Source of the DNA: Crotalaria pallida
Taxonomy: Eukaryota > Streptophyta > Magnoliopsida > Fabales > Fabaceae
Assembly: GCA_037953625.1 (NCBI GenBank)
Contig: CM075650.1
Span: 120,263,706-120,327,705 of the forward strand
Reading direction: 5' to 3'
Length of the DNA stretch: 64,000 bases
Under the pieces are notes generated by a model that was not told where the DNA came from, made no database searches, and saw only the letters and a program-made list of their open reading frames with translations. The position numbers and the translations under genes were made by a program. Shown here in pieces: positions 33,234 to 43,975 of this stretch (within the stretch, counting starts at the first letter, position 1; every line of letters begins with the position of its first letter).

Positions 33234-36003
33234 TGTGAGACCCACAGTTTTACCCAATTTATTTATGCTATGATCTTTTTATTTTTATTATTTATTTATA
33301 TTTATTTGAAGGACAGATTAATAGAAATTCTTATAAGAGTGATATTTAATTAAGTTATATATATATATGTGCGTGTATACATATATATATATATATATTT
33401 ATATAAGTTTTTCTTTTAATGAATTATGATTTTACTCTTGTTATATTGTGACATAAAAATATTTAACAAATATATTTCTATCTTAGAAAAAGAATGCTTT
33501 TTAACTAATGTTTTGATAATAAAATGAATTCTTTCAAAGTTATAGTGTTATAACTTCAAAATTCATTTCTTCTTAACTGTAAGTCAAAAAATTACAAATT
33601 ATATGTCCAAACAATCGTATCGAAATATAGATTATGAAGATGCAAAGTTTTTATTTTTATTTTGGATTCTTCAAAATTTTATCACTGCTACTGTAATGTA
33701 CGAATTTTGGAGTTTTAAGTTTGAAAATATGATTTTAAGTCATTTAATGACTCTTTGACCCAAAAAACATTTTTATGTGCATGAAAAATATATTTTAAAA
33801 ATCCCTCATTGGTTTCACCGTCCATATAAAATTTAATTTCTGTATTTTTTTTTAAATTTTAAATTAGTTTGAAAGTTATGAAATGCATTTTGGAGGAAAT
33901 AACTTTAGAACTTCAAAAATTCATAACTTTCAAACCGTAAGTCCAAAAATTATAAATTTTAAATAAAAACGATCGTATTGAAATGTATTTTCTAAAAATG
34001 TAAAAAATTTAATTTTATATGGTGTCCTTCGAAAATTTTTCTCTGCTGCAGTAACTTACGAATTTTATATGTTTGAAGCTTGAAAAATTAATTTAAGACC
34101 TAGGATTAATTATTGGACCTAAAAAAATAATTTCTTTATGTATTTTGTGGACTGCACCGTCCAGATACAAGGATAGGAGGAAGATATTTTCTGAATTCAA
34201 CATGTGGTGAATGTTTATGAATTTATGTGCATAGGAATTAGAAGAAATGCTATAATAGAAGGTGCATGTTACTACACTTCATTAAGTGAAAATTTGAAAT
34301 CCTTGACCACTTTCTCACTCTCCTAGGGCTTGAACCTTGTAGGTTTTTAGGGGAAGATTCACTCCTTGCTAAACCTATAAATAGAGGCTTAAACCCCCTC
34401 ATTTTTTTACACACAACACACAACTCACTTGTAGAAATAAAAAAATTTAGAACCTTGAGAGCAAGAGAGAGAAAGGGAGGCATGGCATAGGGAGAAAGAA
34501 GAAACACTGCATATTAAGTTCATTTTGTTTTTGCTAAGGAGAAGAGGTAATAGTCTTGCCTTTTTCATTTCATGTAGTATTCTTTTGCTAAATAGGCTTT
34601 CTGATCTTCTTTTTATGGCTGTGAAAATTGCTAAAGTTAAATCTCTAATTTCTCCTTTGATATAGTATTATAATACAGAAAAATGAATTATGGATTGTGT
34701 GTATGATTGTTGTTTATTGGTCAAATGAATAAAGATTAAAGAGGGACAAAAAGAAAAATTGTTTAAAGAGAAGCAAATCTCCCCTTTTTAATCCAAATGA
34801 TGGCCAAATTTTTATGATTAAAAACAAGAGGTAGTATTTGAAATTTTATTTGATAGTAGTTTATTTTTCTTAAGTTGTATGTGTCTGGAAATGGATTGTT
34901 TTAATTATAAGTATAGTTAGTATATAGACATGAATTAACAGTTATGACGATGAACTAATTTTCAGTTGGAATTATTATTTTTTTTTGGTTTGGCCGTGAG
35001 ACACTAAAAAGGATGCAATGAAATTTTGTCTGATGTTTAAGCATGTAAATGAATGTTGTGTTAGATGTCTGGATGCGTATAAAACTTTTATTTTGAGAAC
35101 TTAAGTAATTTTCAAAAGAATAAGTACTTTGCTGTCCATGCTGTAATTAATTAAGAGAAGAATGAATTTTCTTAGTTAATCACTGTCTTTAGCTTCTGGA
35201 GTGCAAAAACCTTTGATAAAAAAATGTTAGAACATGAATTGTTTCAATTTCTAGAGGTGATGCAACTTAGTTTTGGTGGCTGTCTTGCAAGTGAAAATCT
35301 TTCATTTTGAATCAAACTTAATCATATTTTGTAAAAAGAACTTGTATGTAAGTCATAGGAAAAAGTGGTATATTTTTTTGATAAGCCATTTAAAAGAAAA
35401 GTGCTTTTTAAGACTTATAACAAATGTTGTCCAGAATTTAATTTAGTTGCATCAACTGTAGAAATTGTTTTGAGTGAAATAGTCTGTAAGTGTTATGTTA
35501 GGACTTTTGTATAGATATTTAGAGTTGAAATAAAAGTAGAAAAGTAATTTTTTGAGAATATATTCCTTGCTGTCCTATTTGTCCTATCTGATATGTGAAT
35601 TTGATATGTGTATCTGATACTGGAAAAAGTGATTTTCTTTTTATGCTTTAAGGAATAACAGCAACTATAAAAATTATTTTAAGTTTAGTAATGTATAAAT
35701 TTATATGCCATGTTAATTGTGTATGTTTGAAATAAGGTTTTATGATTTTAGAACAAGTTATTTACTGCCTAAGAATGGTTTAAATGTTGCATCAAAGGCA
35801 AGTATTTCTGACTCATGTTGTATGAATGGTCTGACAATGGTAGTTGTTATAAGACGTTTTAAGATTGATTTTCGAATAACGGAAAATATAGAATCTATTC
35901 TTAAGATGTTATAATTAAGCTCTAAAAATTGTTTTACGTTTGGAAAAAGTTTTCATGATTTATAAAATTAAAAACGAAAAGCATTTTTACTGAAACAACG
36001 ATC
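33234..36003 (+). repeat. Gypsy 3' LTR, 5' part (family Y)
   Basis: Starts TGTGAGACCCACAG after the polypurine tract aagttggggaggat. Early sections repeat 'cataactttcaaaccgtaag' and 'aaaacgatcgtattgaaatg', also found in LTR A1 at 1840-1910, so families Y and A are distantly related. An AT dinucleotide microsatellite lies at 33358-33400 and a TATA box at 34376. The LTR is interrupted at about 36004 by a LINE. Whether 37883-39181 is its continuation is unclear, because that stretch ends GGGGTGTTACA and not GGGTCTCACA. Confidence 0.65.
34376..34383 (+). promoter_or_regulatory. TATA box in family Y LTR
   Basis: TATAAATA within cctataaatagagg, a textbook plant core promoter. Transcription would start near 34410. 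Confidence 0.6.
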
Positions 36004-37882
36004 TATTTTTTTTTTGGTAAATGAAAAAATCATTAAAACCAACCAACAAAAACATTATACATCAAGTCCTAATAAAAGCATTTACTTTCATTCCCACCTA
36101 CTATGTAGGGTTTAATGAAAGCAAACACAAAGAAAGAAAAATTACAATTCAGCCATAATCCTATCGGCTATTACATTATTGCAATAATTTTTCAAAGAAT
36201 CAAAATAAACATAAAATCTAGTAGCCAAGTCCTTCTTCATAAGATAAAAAACTTGCATTGTACTTCTAGCTTTTCCCATGTAGTGCCTACGGTTTCTTTC
36301 CATCCACACAAAGTAGATACACGCAGCCATAGTAGCATAGAGAATGGATCGAGACTTTTTATTGGTGCGGCCAAAAGCTAACCAGCGCAGCCAACTACCA
36401 AAATTGGTGCACCAACAGTCAAAACCAATCCAGCCAGCAGCCATCTCCAACAGATTTCTGCTCCAGACACAATCAAAAGATAAATGGTCCCTATCTTCAT
36501 AATTGTCATTGCACAAAATACATGTAGGGTCTGAATCATCAAAAGAGGCCATGTTAGATTTAGTTTTTAATCGATTATGAGCAGCTAACCAAAAGATAAA
36601 ACAATGCTTAGGAATGGAAGAAGAATTCCAAACCACTTTAGACCAGAACACTGAATCTTGATCCCCAAGCAAGAAGAGATATCCCTGCTGAACAGAATAA
36701 TCCATGCCACCTCTCCACATTCCATTCTGATAAGCTGGTCTAAAAAGGTCCCTTACTTTAATCAGTTGCCTCCAATGCCAACTATCCTGGCTAGAGATTT
36801 GGTACAACCAGAAATCCTGACCTCTCAGATACACAGAACTAATCCACTTCACCCACAAAGTATCCTTCTTCAAAGCAATCTGCCACACTTGCTTGCCAAG
36901 AGCAACTTGATTCCACTTTACAATTTTCTTGAAACCCAAGCCACCAGCCTTCTTTTCTCTACAACACAGATCCCAAGCAATGACTGCCTAAGCTCTACCA
37001 GATTGAGAACCCCCCATAAGAAAAGTCTACAATTCCTCTCAATCTGCTGCATAACAGATTTAGGAATTATAAAGACACTGGCCCAATAAACATGAAGAGA
37101 GAGTAAAACCGAATTGATCAGCTGGGCCCTTCCCTGGTAAGAGAGATTCTTAGACTTCCATGAGTTTATCCTTTTAGAAATTCTATCAATTAAAATCTGG
37201 CAAGTTTGAGGAGTCCATTTCCTAGCAGCAATTGGTAAGCCCAAATATTTGAAAGGAAATGAACCTTTGTTAAAACCAGTGATATCCTGCAGCCTTATCT
37301 CCCTACCAGCATCAATTCCAGCCATATAAATATGGGACTTAGAATGATTAGCATATAGGCCAGAACTCTCTGAGAAACAATGAAAAGCCTCTATTAGAAT
37401 CTTGACACTATGCTCATTACCACTGCAGAACAACATTATATCATCAGCAAAGGCTAAATTGACCATCTTGACTTGTCTGCAGAGAGGATGAAATCTGAAT
37501 CCTCTAGTTTGAGAAGCATACTGCAGTTTCCTAGTCAACATCTCCATGACTAAAACAAAGAGCAAAGGGGACATAGGATCCCCTTGCCTCAAACCCCTAT
37601 GACTTTTAATCTGACCAAAGGAGCAGCCATTTACCATTAGTCTGAAACTGACAGATTTAATACAAGTCATAACCCAGTGCACAAACTTAGAAGGAAAATT
37701 CAATGCCTGCAGAGTTTGCTGAATAAAGGACCAATTAACCACATCATAGGCTTTCCTCAGATCCACCTTCATCAAACATCTTGGAGAGACATGTTTTCTT
37801 CTATATAACCTCAGCAATTCTTGAGTAATTAGAATGTTTTGCACAATGTTTCTACCACTTACAATGGTCCGAGGTCCCTGAT
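36004..37882 (-). pseudogene. L1-type LINE, 5'-truncated
   Basis: Minus-strand non-LTR retrotransposon. The 3' end is marked by a poly-T on the plus strand (36006-36015), i.e. a poly-A tail. Reading down from about 37880 the frame opens in the reverse transcriptase (IVSGRNIVQNIL, KVDLRKAYDVVNW, GLRQGDPMSPLLFVLVMEM, active site FADD). A frameshift near 36930 separates it from the zf-RVT region (WSKVVWNSSSIPKHCFIFWL, CILCNDNYEDRDHLSFDC). The endonuclease and ORF1 are absent, as expected for 5' truncation during target-primed reverse transcription. The right boundary is placed where family A-like LTR sequence resumes. No clear target duplication. Confidence 0.9.
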
Positions 37883-38185
37883 AGGCCTCGATCGTAGCAA
37901 GGACTGCAACGCGAACTAGGGATAGAGCTGTCGCCCCCTTGAGAAAATCTTAGATGGTGTAGAGGGAGTCTGAAATGAGTCTACAAGTCACTGCTTTTGT
38001 GAAATTGTGAAATATGATATATGTTTTGTTTGCTGGCCAAATGTGTGGCTTCAGCTGGTACGTACCCTTTGACTTCGATGTCGACATGGTTAGGATTCAT
38101 GTGCGTCCCATCTGCTTTCCGACTTTGGTTGTGGTTGGATGATTGAAGAGGAGATGTATCGTGTGTGCTAATCTATTCCCCTACC

Positions 38186-38213
38186 TCAATGATTTCCCTC
38201 CCTAAATCATTGA
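38186..38213 (+). other. Family A pyrimidine-loop hairpin H2, copy 3
   Basis: tcaatgattt (38186-38195) pairs with aaatcattga (38204-38213), 10 bp, loop ccctccct. The stem differs from copies 1 and 2 by compensating changes. Confidence 0.6.
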
Positions 38214-38483
38214 CGGTTATGTTCACACTATGAAAATAATGAACGGAAATTTTATAAGTTTATGTACCCTTTTGAGTAATAACATGAAGTTATAATGCTG
38301 TAATATGAATATGATGATGTAATATGACAATGAGATTATTTTATGCCGTGCTATCAGTGTTATGTGCTTGATCTTAATGTTGTCCCATAGAGTAAGTCCA
38401 TGCCGTCGACGATACATTCTTCAGATCGCTAACTCTCTTCTTCTCCTGCTTTCTTGTTTCCCTATGGTTATGCTATATGTTAG

Positions 38484-38765
38484 ATGGCGGACCGAGTGTT
38501 GGTTTTGATCATGTCTCCTCTGGCGGGGGGACAATGGACTAGGACTGCTACTGGATGGATATGGGAGGGGCCGACTAGGCTAAGTTTTGAGGATAGAGAC
38601 CACATACTACGAGGCGTTGCTACTGATCGTGTCGAGGTTCGTTTTCTTTTGAGGGACTTCATACCTGGAGGACCAAGGGACTTTCATCTTGCTCAGATAG
38701 TACCACCTGCTAATGATAATGTTGGAATAGAAGAAGACCCTGAGGAAGATCCCGAGGACGAGTAG
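38484..38765 (+). CDS. Small open frame near the LTR end
   Basis: 93 codons from ATG 38484, right after a pyrimidine-rich stretch (ctcttcttctcctgctttct), ending 416 bp before the LTR end in an acidic run (EEDPEEDPEDE). No recognised domain. Its place and acidic tail resemble 12369-12683 in LTR A2, but the sequences do not clearly match. It may be an LTR-encoded peptide or chance. Confidence 0.25.
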   Translation: MADRVLVLIMSPLAGGQWTRTATGWIWEGPTRLSFEDRDHILRGVATDRVEVRFLLRDFIPGGPRDFHLAQIVPPANDNVGIEEDPEEDPEDE

Positions 38766-39186
38766 TTGTAGTGTGTAGTGGTTTATGGTCTTGAGTCTAG
38801 GATGGAAACCCTCTGATAAACTTATGTAATCCCAATGGGAAGATTATTTTCTATCATTTTACTTTCAGTTCAGTTAATTTTATGTTTCAAGAATAATGGC
38901 CTTGTTGGCCGAAACACTTTTATCTCTTATGGATATTTTTGAAAAGTAATGCAATGATATTTATTCCGGAATCACAACTGACGTACTTTTGGAAATGTGT
39001 TGTTACGTGACACTTCTGTTTGGAAAGAATTTTTAAGGTCAAGTGAAAACATCAAACTTTTTAAAAGTTTATGATAAGAACCTTTTTGATAAATGACAAT
39101 GAAATGAATGTTCCTCTTAATGTTTTAAAAAAAATGGCGCAAATTTTTACGAAAATTCTATGTCCAAATTGGGGTGTTACATTTAG

Positions 39187-39198
39187 TGGTATCAGAGC
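39187..39198 (+). other. Primer binding site (tRNA-Met type)
   Basis: TGGTATCAGAGC five bases after the LTR end at 39181. Confidence 0.9.
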
Positions 39199-39400
39199 GA
39201 TGGTTGTCCTTAGTGGCCTTAAGCATAGCCTTATATGTTGTCCTTGTGTGACTCTGTTTGGTAGTTTAGCGATGGTTGTCCTTAGTGGCCTTAAGCATAG
39301 CCTTATATGCTTTCCTTGTGTGACTCTGTTTGGTAGTTTAGCGGTGGTTGTCCTTCCTGGCCTGAGCATAGCCTTATATGTTTTCCCTTGTTGAACCCTC
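39197..39400 (+). repeat. 72-bp tandem repeat in the gypsy leader
   Basis: Units 39197-39268 and 39269-39340 are near-identical. A third, partial and more diverged unit runs to about 39400. The repeat begins inside the primer site (gcgatggttgtcc), so the primer-proximal leader has been amplified. Confidence 0.9.
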
Positions 39401-39444
39401 TGCTTGATCTAAGACTCAAATCCTACGTGTGTATCAGAATCAGA

Positions 39445-41820
39445 ATGGCTCGTCGTCAAGGTAATGCTGAGGAACCCCAAAACGTTCCAAACCCTGCAGT
39501 GTTGATGGCTCAGATGACAGCGGTGATGACGGGGGTGAACAACAACTTGAATTTACTGCACCAACAGGCACAATAGCGTATGAATCAGAATGTGGAACAA
39601 CAACGATATCGTGGGTTGGATGAGTTTTGTCGACGGAATCCTAAAGAATTTGGTGGTGGTTTTGTCCTAGACGAGGCTCAGAAATGGGTGGCGAATCTGG
39701 AAAGAACCTTTGGGGGTATGGTTCAATGCACTGATGCGCAAAAGGTGGCTTATGCTGGTGGACAAAGCTGCGGACTGGTGGAGAAACACTCAACAAGTGA
39801 TGGTGGCGGCAGAAGAGGTTGTTACTTGGGTGGCTTTTAAGGAAAGGTTTTTGGTGAAGTATTTCCCTGAAGACCTGCAGACTGAGAAAGAGATGGAGTT
39901 TCTGAAATTGGAACAAGGGAATATGACAGTTGGGGAGTATGCTGCTAAGTTTGAGGAATTAGCCAAGTATGTTCCTCAATATGCTAATGGAGGGAACGAG
40001 AGATCCAAATGTGCAAAGTTCAGAGATGGATTGAAACCAGAGTTGAAGCTTGCCTTTTCACATCTGGAAATCCATGTGTTTGCTACGCTAGTGAATAAGT
40101 GTCGTATGTAAGAAGGAGGTCTAAAGGCGAAGAGTACTGCTATGAAGACTACCAATTTTCCTGCTAAATTCTCCTGCTAATCATGGACTAGTTAGGAACT
40201 TCCCTCATCATCGGAATCAGAGTGGTGGGTTTCGAACACCCCAAGGCCCGTATGGTAACAATGGTGGAAGGAGGGATAATAGATCTGGAGGAAGCAACAA
40301 TCGAAGTGGTGGTAACCGGAACCACAATGGGAACAATCGTGGCAACAACTTCAATCGTAACCACAATCGGAACAATCAACCTCGCAACAACAACAACAAT
40401 GGTGGAAATCGTGGAAACAATGGGAATGTTGGTGGTTATCGTAACAATGGGAATACTGTTGGAGGACAAGGAAGTGCACCTCCACTTTGCAACAAGTGCA
40501 ACAAAAATCACTTCGGACCAGTTTGCCCATGGAACAATCCCAATTGTTTCAATTGCAACAAGCCAGGACAGATATCTAGGTTTTGCCCAGAACCCAAGAG
40601 AGAAGTCAATGCAGTGAATGCAGCTAGACCTAGGGGTCAAGGAAGAGTTTTCTCAATGAGTGGAGCGGAAGCTACTAACAATGCCAATTTGATCCAAGGT
40701 AGGTGTTTCATTCGTAAGATATCTTTGAATGTGTTGTATGATTCGGGTGCTACGAATTCGTTTATTTCTCATGATGTGGTGGATAAACTAAAGTTACCAG
40801 TAGATAAGATGCCTTTTTATTTAATTGTGTCTAATGCCTTTTTATTTAATTGTGTCTACCCCAACCAATGACCCAGTCATGGTATCTACTTTTGTTTCCA
40901 AATGTCCCGTAGGAATAGAAGGTAGAGAATATTTAGTAGACTTAATTATTCTACCCCTTACCCAACTCGACATCATTTTAGGTATGGATTGGTTAACTGC
41001 TAACCATGTCCTACTAAACTGTGCCGATAAGACTCTTATTTTTGATAAGTCAAGAACTGTTGTACCCCAAACCTTAGAACCCGATCACGTAACTGCCAAT
41101 CAAATCAAAGCTTCATGGGAAGATGGAGCCATGATTTACATGTTCCTCTCTCCTTTGGATGTCAAGGAGGAGAGAAAAATAGAGGAGCTACCTGTTGTCA
41201 AGGACTTTCCTGAGGTTTTTCAAGAGGAAATCCCTAGATTGCCTCCTGTGCGAGAAGTTGAGATCGCGATTGATTTGATTCCTGGAACGGCACCGATTTC
41301 AAAAGCACCGTATCGCATGGCCCCAATGGAGTTGGTAGAGCTGAAGAAGCAATTGGAGGAGTTATTGGAGAAGCAGTTTATTAGACCAAGTGTATCACCA
41401 TGGGGAGCGCCAGTTTTATACGTAAAAAAAAAGATGGCAGTATGAGGTTGTGCACTGACTACCGTCAGCTGAACAAGGTGACAATTAAGAATAGGTACTC
41501 GTTTCCCAGAATTGACGATTTGATGGATCAGCTGAGAGGAGCAACTGTGTTTTCGAAGATTGATTTGAGATCAGGCTACCATCAGATCAGAGTAAAAGAA
41601 GAAGATATCCCGAAAACTGCTTTCAGAACAAGGTATGGGCATTATGAGTATCTAGTTATGCCTTTTGGAGTGACTAATGCGCCCGCAGTATTCATGGATT
41701 ACATGAATAGGATATTTCATCCGTTTTTAGATTCTTTTGTCATTGTGTTTATTGACGACATTTTGATCTATTCACGGAACAATGAGGAGCATGCAGAGCA
41801 TTTAGAGAAAGTGTTAAGGG
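39445..41820 (+). pseudogene. Tekay-like gypsy gag-protease-RT, broken
   Basis: Gag starts at ATG 39445 (MARRQGNAEE). An in-frame TAG at 39574 and a small deletion near 39760 break it, then Retrotrans_gag continues (DKAADWWRNTQ, WVAFKERFLVKYFPED, VGEYAAKFEELAKY). A glycine/asparagine-rich linker with frameshifts (40112-40480) leads to a zinc knuckle whose histidine is glutamine (CFNCNKPGQISRFC). Protease has LYDSGATNSFIS (40737 on). A 25-bp tandem duplication (40811-40858) shifts the frame, and an A9 run near 41427 shifts it again. RT is clear (LCTDYRQLNKVTIKN, KIDLRSGYHQIRV, FIDD). It stops at 41820, where a hAT-like element begins. The last 190 bp nearly match the start of the pol at 30745. 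Confidence 0.92.
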
Positions 41821-42208
41821 TAGGGGTGTAACGGTCCGGTCCGGTCCGATCCTTGATGGACTTTAGGGACCGGACCGATCAAATTAATTGGTCTGGTCCG
41901 GTCCAGAAGTTTTCACATGTAAAGATCAGACCGGACCGTAACGGTCTGGACCGTTTCGGTCCGGTCTGGTCCGATCCATTTAGACCATCTTTGATTAGAT
42001 TGTAAAAATTAATTAAAATAACTAAAAAAAAGTAAAAATTACCCAATGAAGAACTCAAGGAAGAACCGGGAATTGAGAACCAAAGGAAGCAGTCGGAGTT
42101 GAGGGCGATGGTGATGGCGAGCGGAGGCAATCGCGAGCGAGCGGAGGCCAATGCGATCTCGCGGAGGAGCTTGAGAACTGGAGGGAGAAGGAGAACGAAG
42201 ACAGTCGT
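41821..42208. mobile_element. hAT-like element, left part
   Basis: Begins taggggtgtaacggtccgg, like legume and other plant hAT-type ends. For about 150 bp it repeats the subterminal motif GGTCCGGTCC and its complement. It interrupts the gypsy RT exactly after 'gtgttaaggg'. 42050-42208 is G+C-richer (gcggaggcaatcgcgagcga) and not recognisable. The LARD at 42209 splits the element, so its right end is not in the window and the 8-bp duplication cannot be checked. Confidence 0.65.
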
Positions 42209-42479
42209 TGTTGTAGACCCTTTTTACCATAGGCCATAATCTATATTTAGCAATCTAATCTTGCAGGAAAGACAAGATAAGTATGATCACAACAAAGACT
42301 ACGAGAAATATGGTAAGATATTTAGTGGACCCACGCCGCCCTGATGTAGGACGACACATCGGCGGTACCACTAAGTTGGGAACTTCATGGACTACGTGGC
42401 TTGGAAGGCTTTGGATGGAGGAAAGTGCACAGGGCGTTCATGCCTTGACAAAGCGCCTTCATGATAGATAAGGGACGGG

Positions 42480-42615
42480 GACGCTCTAACACTCATGACG
42501 CCCTAAGACCTAGGACGCCCTAACACCTATGACGCCCTAAGCCTTGCGACGCCCTAACACCCAGGACGCCCTAAGACATAGGACGCCCTAAGACCTAGGA
42601 CGCCCTAAGACATAG
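42480..42615 (+). repeat. 17-bp minisatellite, 8 units
   Basis: Units of gacgccctaagacctag type, exactly 17 bp. The 3' LTR holds seven units at 48926-49044. Confidence 0.92.
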
Positions 42616-42672
42616 AACGCTCACTCACTAACCCACATGTTGTGACAACGTAGGCTGACACCTTTTTGTCCA

Positions 42673-42764
42673 AGACTTGTTCTCCAAGTCTACTTGGTCA
42701 CGAAGTAAACTTGGTGACCAAGTTTTGCACGGTTACCATTGCACCTCCACCCACTCTATAAAAA
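42673..42764 (+). promoter_or_regulatory. LARD LTR promoter with inverted repeats and TATA box
   Basis: agacttg/caagtct (42673-42679, 42685-42691) and actt ggtcac/gtgaccaagt (42692-42701, 42714-42723) are perfect inverted repeats ending 33 bp before tataaaaa (42757-42764). All are kept in the 3' LTR, with its TATA at 49186. Confidence 0.6.
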
Positions 42765-43059
42765 TGAGACAACCAACAAACACAAGGGGAGAGACACTTA
42801 TGTTATTCTGCATTCTATGCTTTGACCATGGGCAACCAAAAACACAAAACAGAGCCATAATATCAACCCTCTCATTATTCTCGAACCAATATCATGGGTA
42901 AAGAGCACCCCGGTCGATCCTCCCGACGATTCTTCATGATGCTCCATCCGTTCTCTCCAAGCCACGGAGGCATGGATTTTATACTTTTACATACATCTCT
43001 TAAGCTTACAAACCCAGATCATTATCATTAAACAATCCGTAAAAAGGGGTTGAAACATT

Positions 43060-43077
43060 TGGCGACTTCGCTGGGGA
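43060..43077 (+). other. LARD primer binding site
   Basis: TGGCGACTTCGCTGGGGA, two bases after the LTR. This is not the tRNA-Met type; it resembles the tRNA-Arg-type site described for Tat/Ogre elements, which hints at the helper lineage. Confidence 0.65.
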
Positions 43078-43439
43078 GATGTATGTATGAAGCTAGGAGC
43101 ATTAAGATGCGAAGCAGGGAAGTGAATAAAACCAAAGTCCAGAAATAAAAAATACAAGGCTTGTTGAACATCTTTAATGACTTTCTTCTTTCGTTACAGT
43201 GAAGATTCGACAAAATAAAAAATAAAGGAAGGCGTCACTGTGACATTGGTTCACTGTGAAAGACAAAAATAAGAAGAAAATGAATAAGGAAGAAGGAAGA
43301 AGCAACGCTGTAGACTCAGGGAGACTCACCGAGTCAAGTTTAATGTGGCTGACTCGCTGAGTTAACTCGCTAAAAAACTATTGATTTCAGCTTCAAAGCA
43401 TCACCGGGTCAACTCGCTCCACCAACTCGTTCGACAACT

Positions 43440-43975
43440 CAGCTCAACTCATTTGAAGATCCGATGAGGGAAGAAAAGGGACGAATAGGGTACCGCAATA
43501 GGGACTTGGTTCAGCACCACCGCCACCGTGAGCGAGTCCCCACCACAGATCTGTCATCACCGCCGTTCGCGATTTCAGAGGTGGAACTCGCACGCGTTGT
43601 CGTCGACCATGGTTGTCGCTGCCACATGGTTCTCATCGTGTTCACCGGGACGAAATGGTGCGGTGCCGGTTTCCGTTCACCGCCATCTCGGCATCGACCA
43701 TCGCCAACCCCATCGTGGAATCGAACTGGTCCAGATCTGCCACGCTCGCCATCTTCTCCGTCGCGGGGCCATCGTTCCCTCCGTCACCGCGCCATCGTTC
43801 CCTCCGCCACCACGCCAGCGTTAACAACACCATCACCACGCTCCTTCGATATCGCCCCACCATCCTTTGTCGCCGCGCCACCGTTCACGACGCCGGTGTG
43901 GTTGCTGCAAATCGCGACCCCCTCTGCTTGGTCGATTGTCAGAAACGCAAAAGGGGAAAGGTGAAGAGGGGTCAC
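43440..43975 (+). other. G+C-rich block, possible captured gene fragment
   Basis: About 530 bp markedly richer in G+C than the rest, open in several frames at once (43464-43964, 43528-43824, 43613-44044). The predicted peptides are rich in Ser, Pro, Arg and His and match nothing I know. It may be a captured exon or just compositional. Confidence 0.35.

Larger units (their letters stand above)
37883..39181 (+). repeat. Family A-like 5' LTR, 3' part
   Basis: Diverged but alignable with A1: the ctgtcgccccc block, then tgctttccgactttggttg, then a pyrimidine-loop hairpin. It ends ttggggtgttaca followed by tttag and a primer site, so it is the 5' LTR of the gag-pol copy at 39445. Its 5' part is missing or lies on the far side of the LINE. 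Confidence 0.75.
42209..43057 (+). repeat. LARD 5' LTR (849 bp)
   Basis: TGTTGTAGACCC to GGTTGAAACA. Contains eight 17-bp units (42480-42615), promoter-proximal inverted repeats and a TATA box at 42757. Confidence 0.92.

Noticed and set aside
33234..39181. A single LTR interrupted by the LINE
   Set aside because: The start TGTGAGACCC does not match the end GGGGTGTTACA as a terminal inverted repeat, so I list two LTR parts; the question remains open.
39071..39394. 107-codon frame with repeated peptide
   Set aside because: The repetition is only the 72-bp leader tandem repeat read in one frame; it spans the LTR end and primer site.
40188..40640. Overlapping long frames rich in Thr/Ile/Val on both strands
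   Set aside because: Shadows of the Gly/Asn-rich linker of the gypsy gag; not separate genes.
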